Below the pieces are notes generated by a model that was given only the letters and a program-made list of their open reading frames with translations, had not been told where the DNA came from and did no database searches. This document shows, one piece after another, positions 1 through 7,652 of a DNA stretch of 64,000 bases. Position numbers and translations under genes: made by a program. Each line of letters opens with the position of its first letter. Position 1 is the first letter of the stretch. This stretch comes from Oscillospiraceae bacterium (GTDB lineage Bacteria > Bacillota > Clostridia > Oscillospirales > Ruminococcaceae): contig JAAVZY010000072.1 in the NCBI GenBank assembly GCA_022791945.1, forward strand, positions 1 through 64,000, read 5' to 3'.

Positions 1-55
1 ACCTCTGGCCTACCGCTTAGGAGGCGGTCGCTCTATCCAACTGAGCTACGCGGGC
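1..55 (-). tRNA. tRNA-Arg (CCU), partial at window edge
   Basis: Read on the minus strand, the sequence has a 7-base acceptor strand (GCCCGCG), U8-A9, a perfect D-arm (GCUC/GAGC) and a perfect anticodon stem (ACCGC/GCGGU) with loop CUCCUAA, giving anticodon CCU for arginine. The T-arm and 3' acceptor strand lie outside the window. It heads a series of degenerate copies at 61-260. Confidence 0.85.
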
Positions 56-63
56 CTATGAAA

Positions 64-170
64 TTGCCGGACTGGAATCGAACTCGGAACGGTACGCCTG
101 TGCCCCCGGAGTGGGGCGCTCTGTTCCCTACTTAGGAGGCGTGTGCTCTATCCAGCTGAGCTACGTGGAC
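64..170 (-). pseudogene. decayed tRNA-Arg(CCU)-like copy
   Basis: On the minus strand this starts like a tRNA, with GTCCACG, TA, a perfect D-arm (GCTC/GAGC) and the anticodon loop CTCCTAA preceded by CACGC. The 3' side of the anticodon stem (GTAGG) does not pair, and an abnormally long stretch follows before a T-loop-like GTTCGATTCC at about 72-84, whose stem also fails. I read it as a non-functional or chimeric copy of the adjacent tRNA-Arg. A divergent functional tRNA is unlikely because neither stem closes. Confidence 0.55.
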
Positions 171-189
171 ATCTGTAAAAATGTGAACT

Positions 190-262
190 TGTACGCACAA
201 TTCAGACTCGGAGCCATCTGCCACTCAGGAGGCGTGCGTTCCCTCTGATCCACATAGACAAC
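190..262 (-). pseudogene. more degenerate tRNA-Arg-like remnant
   Basis: The minus strand keeps a recognisable ACGCACGCCTCCTGAGTGG segment matching the anticodon region of the copy at 64-170, and a GTCTATGTGGATCAG start resembling its 5' end. The D-arm no longer pairs and there is no T-arm. It looks like the oldest of three serial copies. Confidence 0.4.
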
Positions 263-409
263 TTTTCTTCACTATACATCATTATAACACAAAGCTATCT
301 CCCAATTCAAGCCCCCAGTAATATTTTTCCCCAAAGGTAAGTTCCATAATATAAATGGACAGTTAGGCGAACCCCGGCTGTCTGTTTACGATAGAAGGTA
401 AGAACCTAT

Positions 410-845
410 TCAGAATCTTTTAGAAAGTAAAGCGATAAAGGAAAGGACAACCATTTGACACGAGGTGTGGAGATTGCGCTCACAGTTTTTCCAAAGTCGA
501 TGACACTTAGTCAAGCCAGCCAAAGGAACGTTCCACGATCCAGCGTTTGAGCAGAACAGCAAACTGATGCAGTCCGCTGCGCCTGACAATCTGCACATTG
601 GCTCCAATGGTTTCCTGAACAGCTTGGGCAAAGGGCTTGCCGGCATACCCGCCATCGCAAAGAACATTCACAACACAAGACAGGGCAGGGCGATTGTTTT
701 CCAGCATCCCCAGGGCACCAGCTTTATCCGAAATATTAGCGGTCGTTACATGGATTGCACGTGGCAGCCCATTTATATCCACCGCGATATGGCGCTTGAT
801 TCCGGAACCCTTTTTGCCTGCATCATTGGTGTTAGTATAGAAGTG
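410..845 (-). pseudogene. IS5-family transposase remnant, 5'-truncated and frameshifted
   Basis: The minus strand reads through a DDE transposase core: GKKGSGIKRHIAVDINGLPRA, then CDGGYAGKPF, then WIVERSFGWLD. These are typical of the C-terminal half of IS5-family (IS427-like) transposases. A frameshift near 507-510 moves the ending (LWKNCERNLHTSCQMVVL) into another frame. The N-terminal half is missing, and the similarity stops abruptly near 845. The outer end at about 402-418 (GAACCTATTCAGAATC, preceded by TAA) is probably the terminal inverted repeat of the element. It cannot encode an active enzyme. Confidence 0.8.
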
Positions 846-909
846 TAGACAGAAAAAGTTGAACAGCCTATACTATCAAAAGACTTGATACTGCAAAGAG
901 AGAAAGGGT

Positions 910-1187
910 ATGGCGAAAACCCAAAGTCTTACACTCCGGAATTTAAACAGCAGATTGTGGAACTGTATCATACCGGAGGGATCTCGTATCCACAACTGGA
1001 ACGTGAATATGGCGTAAATCGGAGTACTATCAGCGGCTGAGTAAAGCAGCTTTCCCCCATCAAGGTATCTGGAGAGGAAACGGTCACCCTCAAGGAGTAT
1101 CAGGCTCTCCAGAAAGAAAACAAGCACCTTCAGATCGAGAATGAAATACTAAAACAAGCGACCGCCATATTCGCAAAAGAACAATAG
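910..1187 (+). pseudogene. IS3-family orfA, broken
   Basis: Translation gives an IS3-type helix-turn-helix protein (YTPEFKQQIVELYHTGG, then a Leu-rich ending NEILKQATAIFAKEQ). It is broken in two ways. One base appears to be lost in an A-run just after the ATG at 910, so the start is out of frame with the rest. An in-frame TGA at about 1038-1040 stands where the family has TGG (..STISG-W-VKQ..). The stop is at 1185-1187. Confidence 0.75.
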
Positions 1188-1507
1188 CGGAGATTGTAGC
1201 TTTTATCCGGAATCACTTGACAAATTACTCTGTATCCCAGCTTTGCAGTACTTTGAGCTTTCCAAGAAGCACCTATTACAAGGCTTTGGTTTGTGTACCT
1301 TTAAACAGGCTGCAGGCGTATGAAGAATTTGGACGGAAAGTGAACCAGGCATATGAGGATTCAAAGAAAAGGTACGGAGCTGTCAAAATATACCGCATAC
1401 TCAATGACAACGGGATGTCCTGCAAGTTATTACTACTTTCAAACATGGACAAAGGAAGACGAAAGCGGAAACATCCGAGCGGATTCGATACCTGGATAAA
1501 GTCTTAA
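1188..1507 (+). pseudogene. IS3-family orfB N-terminal fragment
   Basis: Downstream of the orfA remnant the frame encodes FIRNHLTNYSVSQLCSTL, then KKRYGAVKIYRILNDNG. This is the N-terminal HTH_21 region of IS3-family transposases that precedes the rve integrase domain. Similarity is lost after about 1420, and the catalytic DDE domain is absent. Together with the orfA remnant it represents one IS3 copy cut off by later insertions or deletions. Confidence 0.7.
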
Positions 1508-1514
1508 AAAAATT

Positions 1515-1636
1515 GACAGGCCTATGGCGTATCGACGATGGAAAGCACGAATCGACGAGTTTTTGTATCATCGACACCCAGAGTGCCCAAAACGCTAATA
1601 CAGCACAAGAGAAAGAATATGATTCAGGCAAAAAGG
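1515..1636 (+). pseudogene. second IS5-family transposase fragment
   Basis: A short plus-strand stretch reads TSFCIIDTQSAQNANTAQEK followed by EYDSGKK. This resembles the first catalytic Asp region (IIDSQSVK...GYDAGKK) of IS5-family transposases. Nothing else of the element remains. It is in the opposite orientation to the fragment at 410-845, so it is probably a separate copy. Confidence 0.5.
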
Positions 1637-1644
1637 AAAAGGAG

Positions 1645-1963
1645 AGCCTTTTTTTAAAAAAGCAGCGGCATTTTTCGCAAAGGAAATCGACTAGAGGCTT
1701 ATCAATTGTTTGAACAGCATAGCAGAGAATTCGGCGTGCGCTGGATGCTTCGGCGGCTTGGCATCTGCCCGAATGCCTATTACAACTATCGGAAACGCCG
1801 AAAGGCGGGTTATTATGCCCGAAAAGAAGCAGCAAAAGCGCTGATTGGGGAGATTTATCATAAGCATAACGGGGTTGCAGAATACCGAACCATGACCGTC
1901 TATTTGGCGCGCAGGGGCTGTCATTACAGCGCGGCTACTGTACATAAGCTCTTTAGTACATGA
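1645..1963 (+). pseudogene. second IS3-family fragment (orfA tail and orfB N-terminus)
   Basis: The frame ending at 1694 gives FFKKAAAFFAKEID-stop, a typical orfA ending. It is followed by an orfB start (FEQHSREFGVRWMLRRLG) with the helix-turn-helix region EIYHKHNGVAEYRTMTVYLA. The frame stops at 1961-1963 and no DDE domain follows. The sequence differs from the IS3 fragment at 910-1507, so this is a different element. Confidence 0.65.
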
Positions 1964-2002
1964 ATCTCGCGTTACAAATATGCTTGACCACAACACCCAT
2001 TA

Positions 2003-2061
2003 CAGGAAAGAAGGAAGTACCCCTTATGCCGCATGGCATAAGGGGACTTCCTTCTTTCCTG
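2003..2061. repeat. 59-bp near-perfect hairpin
   Basis: About 27 bp on each side pair around a short GCAT loop (left arm CAGGAAAGAAGGAAGT..., right arm ...ACTTCCTTCTTTCCTG, one mismatch). It is followed by CGATGAGAATCCAAGG. The same flank follows the unrelated hairpin at 55760-55841, and CCC(A/G)TTACAGG precedes both. It lies beyond the lysozyme gene and may end its transcription. Confidence 0.8.
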
Positions 2062-2065
2062 CGAT

Positions 2066-2121
2066 GAGAATCCAAGGAGGCCCGCCTCCTTGGCGGAGCT
2101 CGAGGCAGAGCCTCGAGGTCT
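2066..2121. repeat. composite palindromic element, short form (block 1)
   Basis: Two hairpins stand side by side: CCAAGGAGG/CCTCCTTGG (about 2072-2093) and CTCGAGGC/GCCTCGAG (2099-2117). The conserved ending GAGGTCTT runs into the stop codon of the lysozyme gene (2121-2123). This is the minimal arm of the element family seen throughout the window. Confidence 0.8.
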
Positions 2122-2975
2122 TACCCCAGGGGCTGCACCTCGTTGTAGAAGCCGAGGGCGCGGATGGCCTGAGAGACAGCCTCGGCGCGTTCGCGCTGGC
2201 TGAAGCTGTACATCACGATCCGCCACTCCCGGCCGTTGGGCCGGACCTCGCAGTAGAGATCCAGCGTCCGGAAGGCCTCCGCAACCTCGGCAGCACGGCT
2301 CTGGGTCCGGAAGCTGTATATATTCAGCTGCCACTTGGTCGCCGGCGGCTTCAGCCCGTTCTTGCCCTGCTCCCGCAGGAAAACGGGATAGTCTATATAA
2401 GATTCATCTAGGTCTACCGGCGTGGAGATCCCTTCTACCTCCCCCTGGCTGGAGTACTGCCACATGGTATACTTTCCATCATACCCCGGCTCCGTCCGAT
2501 AGTCCGCAAGCCACAGGGGATATGCCGACACCTCCTCCATATCCAGGTGTTCCTTGGCAAAGGCCGTGTAGGTGTACAGAATCGGATAATAGTCCAGCTC
2601 CGCGACCCCGGAAAGGAACCCCTGCACAATCGCCGCGTTCTCCTCCCTGTTCCCGGAAAAATAGATCCGATCCTCCATGTCCGCAGCGATTGGGTAGGTA
2701 ATCTCCCAGTCACGCACCATGGACACTACCTGACCTCCGGCCCGCTTTGCCGCGTCAAACGTCCGGGTCAGCAGGTAGACATAAACCCCCGTGCTGATTC
2801 CTTCCGCCGCCGCGCCTTTCAGATTGCTGTAAAACATGGGATCCAGCGTAATCTGCCCGTCCGGCTGGGCCACTCCCGCCCGAATCATGGCAAACTTCAT
2901 TCCGGCGCTTTTCACCCCGGCCCAGTGGATCCGGCCCTGATATTTTGAAACGTCAATTCCTTTGAAGGATGGCAT
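2121..2975 (-). CDS. GH25 lysozyme with C-terminal SPOR-like domain
   Basis: The 284-residue product starts with the GH25 signature GIDVSKYQG (Asp8) and carries the catalytic DxE pair at Asp99/Glu101 (AADMED), so it should cleave peptidoglycan as a muramidase. After about residue 205 there is a SPOR-like repeat region (QLNIYSFRTQSRAAEVAEAF... and VMYSFSQRERAEAVSQAI), a fold that usually binds peptidoglycan. There is no signal peptide, so it may act during sporulation or lysis, or leave by another route. The ATG at 2975 was preferred over the longer frame because GAAGAAGG lies about 8 bases upstream. The gene appears monocistronic. Confidence 0.85.
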   Translation of the reverse strand: MPSFKGIDVSKYQGRIHWAGVKSAGMKFAMIRAGVAQPDGQITLDPMFYSNLKGAAAEGISTGVYVYLLTRTFDAAKRAGGQVVSMVRDWEITYPIAADMEDRIYFSGNREENAAIVQGFLSGVAELDYYPILYTYTAFAKEHLDMEEVSAYPLWLADYRTEPGYDGKYTMWQYSSQGEVEGISTPVDLDESYIDYPVFLREQGKNGLKPPATKWQLNIYSFRTQSRAAEVAEAFRTLDLYCEVRPNGREWRIVMYSFSQRERAEAVSQAIRALGFYNEVQPLG

Positions 2976-3167
2976 TCTGATACCTTCTTCCCAGCGCGCC
3001 GCCGGGCGGCTCCGCCGGAAGGCGGCGCATCCGATTTCAGCGGGAGCATCCCGCCAAGGACGCTCCCGCAGTTTCATTCTATGCGCACCACCCCCGTCTG
3101 TGACAGCACAGATGGGGACAGTATGAGGTCTCTCCCTCAGGGGCTGTTTGGGCTCTCTGCATGGTCG

Positions 3168-3283
3168 GGAAGGGCAAGGCCGCGAGACTCTGTCTCGCGT
3201 CTCTGCGGTGCGTCGTTTTACGACGCACCTAGGAATTCGGCTTCGCCGAATTCCTAGACCCTTGGCAGAAGTCCTCGAGGCCT
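3168..3283. repeat. composite palindromic element (block 2)
   Basis: Hairpins in order: CGCGAGAC/GTCTCGCG (3181-3199), GTGCGTCGT/ACGACGCAC with TTT loop (3208-3228), AGGAATTCGG/CCGAATTCCT (about 3231-3255). The GAGGCCTTATCC end runs into the stop codon of the DUF1667 gene. The stretch 2976-3167 holds no gene that I can see. Confidence 0.85.
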
Positions 3284-3645
3284 TATCCTTTCACGCTCCC
3301 GCCCGGATCGTCTCTGGTGGCTACAAGGGGGACGCCGGTGCGGAGGAGATCGGGAATCAGAATTGCTCCCTCCCGGACGGGCGCCTGCACACGGAGCTCC
3401 CGCAGCTCCTTCATGGCCGCGCCCAGCAGAGATTTTGGGATGGGCGACGCGGTCTTTACCGGGAGGCGCTGACGAAGCCCGCCAAGCACCCGAACCGTAG
3501 AGGTCAGGGTACGGATAGGGTTGGTGACCTCCGCTTGGGCGTAAGCCGCTCCACGGGGGCAGGCGTTTCCCTCCGTCTGGCTACCGTCTTCTGATACACG
3601 CAGGCGGCATCCCCTGGGACAGACAATGCAAATCAGCTCCTTCAC
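3283..3645 (-). CDS. DUF1667 protein of the glycerol-3-phosphate oxidation operon
   Basis: The 120-residue protein opens with a Cys-rich motif (CIVCPRGCRLRV, then NACPRGAAYA) that is the hallmark of DUF1667. Members are encoded with GlpA-like and FAD/NAD oxidoreductase genes in Firmicutes and Thermotogae. The four Cys could hold an Fe-S cluster or metal; that is inference. The start overlaps the stop of the upstream oxidoreductase by 4 bases (ATGA), so translation is probably coupled. An electron-transfer role in the complex is likely but not demonstrated for the family. Confidence 0.85.
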   Translation of the reverse strand: MKELICIVCPRGCRLRVSEDGSQTEGNACPRGAAYAQAEVTNPIRTLTSTVRVLGGLRQRLPVKTASPIPKSLLGAAMKELRELRVQAPVREGAILIPDLLRTGVPLVATRDDPGGSVKG

Positions 3646-4940
3646 TGTACATCCGCTCCCTTCTCCTCCCGGACGGAAACCGTCAGCCTTCCGCCCGCAG
3701 CCCGCTCCAGCAGGGCCGCAGGCAGGGTCATGCGCTCCATCTCGCCGGGAGCCATCCGCTCCCGGCGGAAGGCCGCAAGCCGGTTCCCCTCCCCGTCCTC
3801 CACCAGAATTTGGCTTTTGCCGCAGACCCGGTTTACCCGGAAAAATATCTCCGCTTTTTCATTCTGACGGGCATTCCCGTTCACCTTATGGATTCGCTGC
3901 GGCACCGTGTAGGACACGCCTTCCCCATTGGAAAGCTCCAGCGCCCCTTCCTCTCCGGCGGCCGGCCCCTCAAGCACATAGCGGGCCGCAGCGGCGCCCG
4001 CCCGGCGGCTCTCCATGGTGACAAAATCCACCAGATCATGCACGTGCACCACATTCCCGCAGGCGAACACGCCCCGTTTGGAGGTTTCCATGTTTTCCCA
4101 GACCACAGGCCCGCCCGTGCGGCGGTCGATCTCGATGCCTGCCTGACGGGTCAGCTCGTTCTCCGGGATCAGCCCTACCGACAGCAGAAGGGTGTCGCAG
4201 TCAAAGGCTATCTCCGTCCCGGGGACAGGCCGCCTGTTTTCGTCCACACGGGCGGCAAGCACCCGCTCCAGCCGATTCCGGCCCTGGATCTCCGTCACCG
4301 TATGGGACAGGTACAGGGGAATCCCGAAATCCTCCAGGCACTGCACCAGATTCCGGGTCAGCCCGCCGGAGTAGGGCATGACCTCCAGGCAGGCCAGCAC
4401 CTTCGCCCCCTCCAGGGTCATCCGGCGGGCCATGATCAGTCCGATGTCCCCCGAACCCAGAATCACCGCCCGGCGTCCCACCAGGCAGCCCTCTATGTTC
4501 AGATACCGCTGGGCGGCTCCGGCAGTCAATATGCCGGCCGGGCGATTTCCCGGGGTTCCAATTGCGCCTCTGGTGCGCTCCCGGCAGCCCATAGCCAGGA
4601 TCACCGTGCGGGTGGACAGCTCCCGGCACCCCATGATCGGATCCACTGTCTGAACCCGCAGCACATCCCCGTCCCCAATGTTCAGCACCATGGCGTCGGA
4701 AAGCACCTGGATGTCCGTCTCCCGCAGCAGCCGGACAAACCGGCCCGCGTATTCCGGGCCGGTCAGCTCCTCCTGAAAGTAATGAAGCCCAAACCCGTTA
4801 TGGATGCATTGATTCAGGATGCCGCCCAGCTCCCGGTCCCGTTCCAGAATCAGAATCCGCCGAAGCCCCGCCTCCCAGGCGGAGAGGGCGGCGGCCAGCC
4901 CGGCAGGCCCGCCGCCCACCACAATCAAATCATAAATCAT
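3642..4940 (-). CDS. FAD/NAD(P)-dependent oxidoreductase, second subunit of GlpA-like system
   Basis: The 432-residue product begins MIYDLIVVGGGPAGLAAALSA, an FAD-binding Rossmann motif, and has a second dinucleotide motif (VILGSGDIGLIMARRM, about residue 160). The CGNVVHVHDLVDFV segment near the C-terminus matches pyridine-nucleotide-disulfide oxidoreductases. The ATG at 4940 is chosen because the FAD motif starts there and GGGGGCG lies about 8 bases upstream. It sits between the GlpA-like gene and the DUF1667 gene, with which it overlaps. It probably passes electrons from glycerol-3-phosphate oxidation to NAD(P) or another acceptor. Confidence 0.85.
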   Translation of the reverse strand: MIYDLIVVGGGPAGLAAALSAWEAGLRRILILERDRELGGILNQCIHNGFGLHYFQEELTGPEYAGRFVRLLRETDIQVLSDAMVLNIGDGDVLRVQTVDPIMGCRELSTRTVILAMGCRERTRGAIGTPGNRPAGILTAGAAQRYLNIEGCLVGRRAVILGSGDIGLIMARRMTLEGAKVLACLEVMPYSGGLTRNLVQCLEDFGIPLYLSHTVTEIQGRNRLERVLAARVDENRRPVPGTEIAFDCDTLLLSVGLIPENELTRQAGIEIDRRTGGPVVWENMETSKRGVFACGNVVHVHDLVDFVTMESRRAGAAAARYVLEGPAAGEEGALELSNGEGVSYTVPQRIHKVNGNARQNEKAEIFFRVNRVCGKSQILVEDGEGNRLAAFRRERMAPGEMERMTLPAALLERAAGGRLTVSVREEKGADVQ

Positions 4941-5001
4941 TTCAAACGCCCCCGTTATGATCGTCACCGCAGCTGAAAAGAATGGGATTTTTTCAGCTCT
5001 G

Positions 5002-5102
5002 CCAAGGGTCAAGACCTCGAGAGCTCTGCTCTCGCGCTCTGCGGTGCGTCGTGAAACGACGCACCGCAGAGACGCGAGACAGCGTCTCGCGGCCTTGCCC
5101 TT
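5002..5102. repeat. composite palindromic element (block 3), inside the glp-like operon
   Basis: Contains an imperfect CTCGAGAGC/GCTCTCGCG stem, GTGCGTCGT/ACGACGCAC (5044-5064, extended by GCG/CGC on both sides) and CGCGAGAC/GTCTCGCG (about 5073-5091). It lies between two co-oriented genes of one pathway, so it may set their relative expression. The half-end GAACAGGCTCT at about 5123-5133 resembles the MITE terminus. Confidence 0.8.
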
Positions 5103-5131
5103 CGCCGTACCCAGTGATCCTGAACAGGCTC

Positions 5132-6568
5132 TCAGATCCTGCCGCCTGCCAAAACCACAGAGCCCTCCTGCTCCTGAAGCACCTGCTCAGGCGGGATTCC
5201 CCGTTCCCGGGCCAGCAGCTCCAGCACCCTGGGGCCGCAGAAGCCGCCCTGGCACCGGCCCAACCCGGCGCCGCAGCGTCGTTTTACCCCATCAATGGAG
5301 CAGGGCGGAATGGGCCCGCGGAGGGCCGCCAGAATCTCCCCCTCCGTCACCGTTTCACAGCGGCAGATAACCCGTCCATAGCTGGGATCCTGCCGGATGA
5401 GCGCGTTCCGCTCCTCCATGGACAGATCCTTGAACCGGATCCGCCGCCGGGAGCTGATGAAGTCCGGTTTTTCCTCCAGGGAGAGCCCCGCCTCCCGGAG
5501 CAGCCCCGCCGCGTACCGCGCCGCAGCCGGAGCCGCGGTCAGGCCCGGCGACTTGATCCCCGCCAGATCGAAGAAGCCCGGCGCGGCCTCCTGAATGATA
5601 AAGTCATCCACCCCGTCAAAACGCTCCGCCTGGGCCCGCACCCCGGCAAAGCTGCGGATGCACTCCCGCAGGCTGATTCCCGGCACGGAACGGGCGGCCA
5701 TGGCCGCTACCTGCTCCAGCCCGGCGGCGGTGACCGCCGTGTCCTCCCCATCGGAAATCTCCTCGGCGTTGGGCCCCACCAGCAGATTTCCATGAACGGT
5801 GGGCGCTACCAGCACCCCCTTCCCCTTGGGGCCGGGGCACTGGAAGACCACATGGGAAACCTGATTCCCCTGGGATTTGTCCAGGAGATAATACTGCCCC
5901 CGGCTGGGACGGATGTGGAAGCTGGCAGGCGCGGCCAGGCCGTGGATCCGCTCCCCCTGAACGCCCGCCGCGTTCAGGACGAACCGGCTTTCATAGGCAG
6001 CGCTCCCGGCAGTCACCCGCCAGCCGCCCTGGGGCAGGGGCTCCAGGGCGGTCACGCCGCTGTTCAGACGGAGCTCAGTTCCGTTGCGAACCGCTGTTTC
6101 CGCCAGGGCCAGCGCGTACTCCCAGGGGCTGACAATAGCGGCGGTGGGCGCATATAGGGCGCAGAGCGCCTGAGGGCTGACGCCCGGCTCCCGGCGGGAA
6201 AGCGCTTCACGATCCAGGAGCTCCAGTCCGGGCACGCAGTTCCGCTCGCCCCTGCGGAGAAGCTCCTCCAAAAGGGCGCGCTCCTCCCGGGAGAAGGCCA
6301 GCACCAGGGAGCCGGTCTTTCGGTAGGGCACATCCAGGGCAGCGCAGAGCGCCTCCGCCATCCGGGAGCCCTCCACGTTCAGCCGGGCCATGAGGGTTCC
6401 CGGAGGGGGATCGTAGCCCGCGTGAAGAATGGCGCTGTTGGCCTTGGTGGTTCCCGCGGCCACGTCGTTTTTTTCCTCCAGGACAATTGTCCGGAGCCGG
6501 TATCGGGACAGCTCCCAGGCGGCCGCAGCGCCCACAATGCCGCAGCCAATGATCAATACGTCATACAA
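5132..6568 (-). CDS. glpA: GlpA-like FAD-dependent glycerol-3-phosphate dehydrogenase
   Basis: The 478-residue protein starts with a GxGxxG FAD fold (LYDVLIIGCGIVGAAAAWEL) and has a DAO-type oxidase domain. It ends in a BFD-like [2Fe-2S] domain with Cys motifs CRCE, CGAGLGRC and CGGFCGP-like spacing (ICRCETVTEGEIL ... RCQGGFCGPRV). This architecture matches anaerobic GlpA. The TTG at 6568 is chosen as start because AAAGGAGG lies 8 bases upstream and the FAD motif begins there; the longer ATG frame starts inside the leader. It is first in the operon with the two genes downstream. Some related proteins act on 2-hydroxyglutarate, so the substrate is inferred from the DUF1667 neighbourhood. Confidence 0.8.
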   Translation of the reverse strand: MYDVLIIGCGIVGAAAAWELSRYRLRTIVLEEKNDVAAGTTKANSAILHAGYDPPPGTLMARLNVEGSRMAEALCAALDVPYRKTGSLVLAFSREERALLEELLRRGERNCVPGLELLDREALSRREPGVSPQALCALYAPTAAIVSPWEYALALAETAVRNGTELRLNSGVTALEPLPQGGWRVTAGSAAYESRFVLNAAGVQGERIHGLAAPASFHIRPSRGQYYLLDKSQGNQVSHVVFQCPGPKGKGVLVAPTVHGNLLVGPNAEEISDGEDTAVTAAGLEQVAAMAARSVPGISLRECIRSFAGVRAQAERFDGVDDFIIQEAAPGFFDLAGIKSPGLTAAPAAARYAAGLLREAGLSLEEKPDFISSRRRIRFKDLSMEERNALIRQDPSYGRVICRCETVTEGEILAALRGPIPPCSIDGVKRRCGAGLGRCQGGFCGPRVLELLARERGIPPEQVLQEQEGSVVLAGGRI

Positions 6569-6685
6569 CTTGGGCTCCTCCTTTGGGGTAATGAGCAAAA
6601 AAAGAGTAAAACAAATACAATCCCCAATGGATTGCATCCGTCTTACTCTCATTTCTCAGCCGGATTTCCCGCTTGAATTAGCTTC

Positions 6686-6714
6686 AGTGTATCACAACGC
6701 GGCCAAAATTGCAA
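6686..6714 (-). promoter_or_regulatory. probable sigma-A promoter of the glpA-like operon
   Basis: On the minus strand TTGCAA (6714-6709) and TACACT (6691-6686) are separated by 17 bases, about 120 bases ahead of the TTG start. Confidence 0.5.
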
Positions 6715-6775
6715 GTGCTGATCCGGAAGAGAATTCCGGCGGGCCGCAGCCAATAGGGGCCTGCCGGGGCTGTTC

Positions 6776-7546
6776 TCAAATCTGTCCCTTAATCTTGTTC
6801 AAAGCGCCTTTCTCAAGGCGGGAAACCTGCGCCTGGGAAATGCCGATTTCGTCGGCCACCTCCACCTGGGTTTTCCCCTGGAAAAAGCGCAGGCTCAGGA
6901 TCGACTTTTCCCGCTCGTTCAGATTCTTCACCGCCTCCTTCAGCACGATCTCGCCAAGCCAGCTCTCGTCGGTGTTCCGATCGCCGATCTGATCCATCAC
7001 ATAAATGGTGTCTCCCCCGTCGGAATAGACCGGCTCGTAAAGGGACACCGGATCCACAATGGCCTCCAGCGCCAGCACCACCTTGCTCTTGGGCATCCGC
7101 ATGGCCCTGGCAATCTCCTCGATGGAAGGCTCCCGGGCATTTTCGGTGGTCAGCTGTTCCTTGATCTGCATGGCCCGGTAGGCAATGTCCTTGAGGGAGC
7201 GGCTGACCCGCACCGCGTTGAAATCCCTGAGATAACGCCGGATCTCCCCCTGAATCATGGGCACCGCATAGGTGGAGAACCGTACCGGCTGGGTAATATC
7301 AAAGTGATCGATGGCCTTGATCAGGCCGATGCAGCCAATCTGAAACAGATCGTCCAGATTCTCCCCCCGGTTGACAAACCGCTGCAGCACGCTGAGCACC
7401 AGTCGCAGATTCCCAACGATGAGCTTTTCCCTGGCAGCGGCGTTCCCCTGCCGCGCCTGGATGAGCAGCTCCATCTTCTCCTTCTCCCGCAGCGTTTTCA
7501 GCTTTGCCGTGTTGACGCCGCAGATTTCCACCTTGCAAAAGGCCAT
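6776..7546 (-). CDS. sigG: RNA polymerase sporulation sigma factor SigG
   Basis: The 256-residue protein opens with KVEICGVNTAKL, the N-terminal signature of SigG (involved in SpoIIAB binding). It contains region 2 (DLFQIGCIGLIKAIDHFD, then FSTYAVPMIQGEIRRYLRD), the EPVYSDGGDTIYVMDQI linker typical of SigG/SigF, and a region 4 helix-turn-helix (GKTQVEVADEIGISQAQVSRL). It directs late forespore transcription. SigF and SigB lack the VEICGV start. It is followed by a 5' gap of about 100 bases with a palindrome, so it may have its own forespore promoter; I could not identify one. Confidence 0.95.
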   Translation of the reverse strand: MAFCKVEICGVNTAKLKTLREKEKMELLIQARQGNAAAREKLIVGNLRLVLSVLQRFVNRGENLDDLFQIGCIGLIKAIDHFDITQPVRFSTYAVPMIQGEIRRYLRDFNAVRVSRSLKDIAYRAMQIKEQLTTENAREPSIEEIARAMRMPKSKVVLALEAIVDPVSLYEPVYSDGGDTIYVMDQIGDRNTDESWLGEIVLKEAVKNLNEREKSILSLRFFQGKTQVEVADEIGISQAQVSRLEKGALNKIKGQI

Positions 7547-7562
7547 TTTCCATTCCCCGCCT

Positions 7563-7600
7563 TACTCATCACTTGAGCGGTACCGCTCTGGTATGAGTAT
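7563..7600. repeat. palindrome upstream of sigG
   Basis: A perfect 14-base palindrome, GAGCGGTACCGCTC (7575-7588), sits inside a wider imperfect stem (TACTCAT ... ATGAGTA). It lies between the amidase gene and sigG and could be a weak terminator or a regulator site. Confidence 0.45.
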
Positions 7601-7652
7601 GGGCGGGGGCGGAGATTCCTAATCTGGTAAAATGCGGAACCGGCATGGCCGG

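Noticed and set aside
2066-2121. The repeated hairpins as a CRISPR array
   Set aside because: Copies are dispersed singly in gaps, not regularly spaced with unique spacers, and no cas genes are seen.
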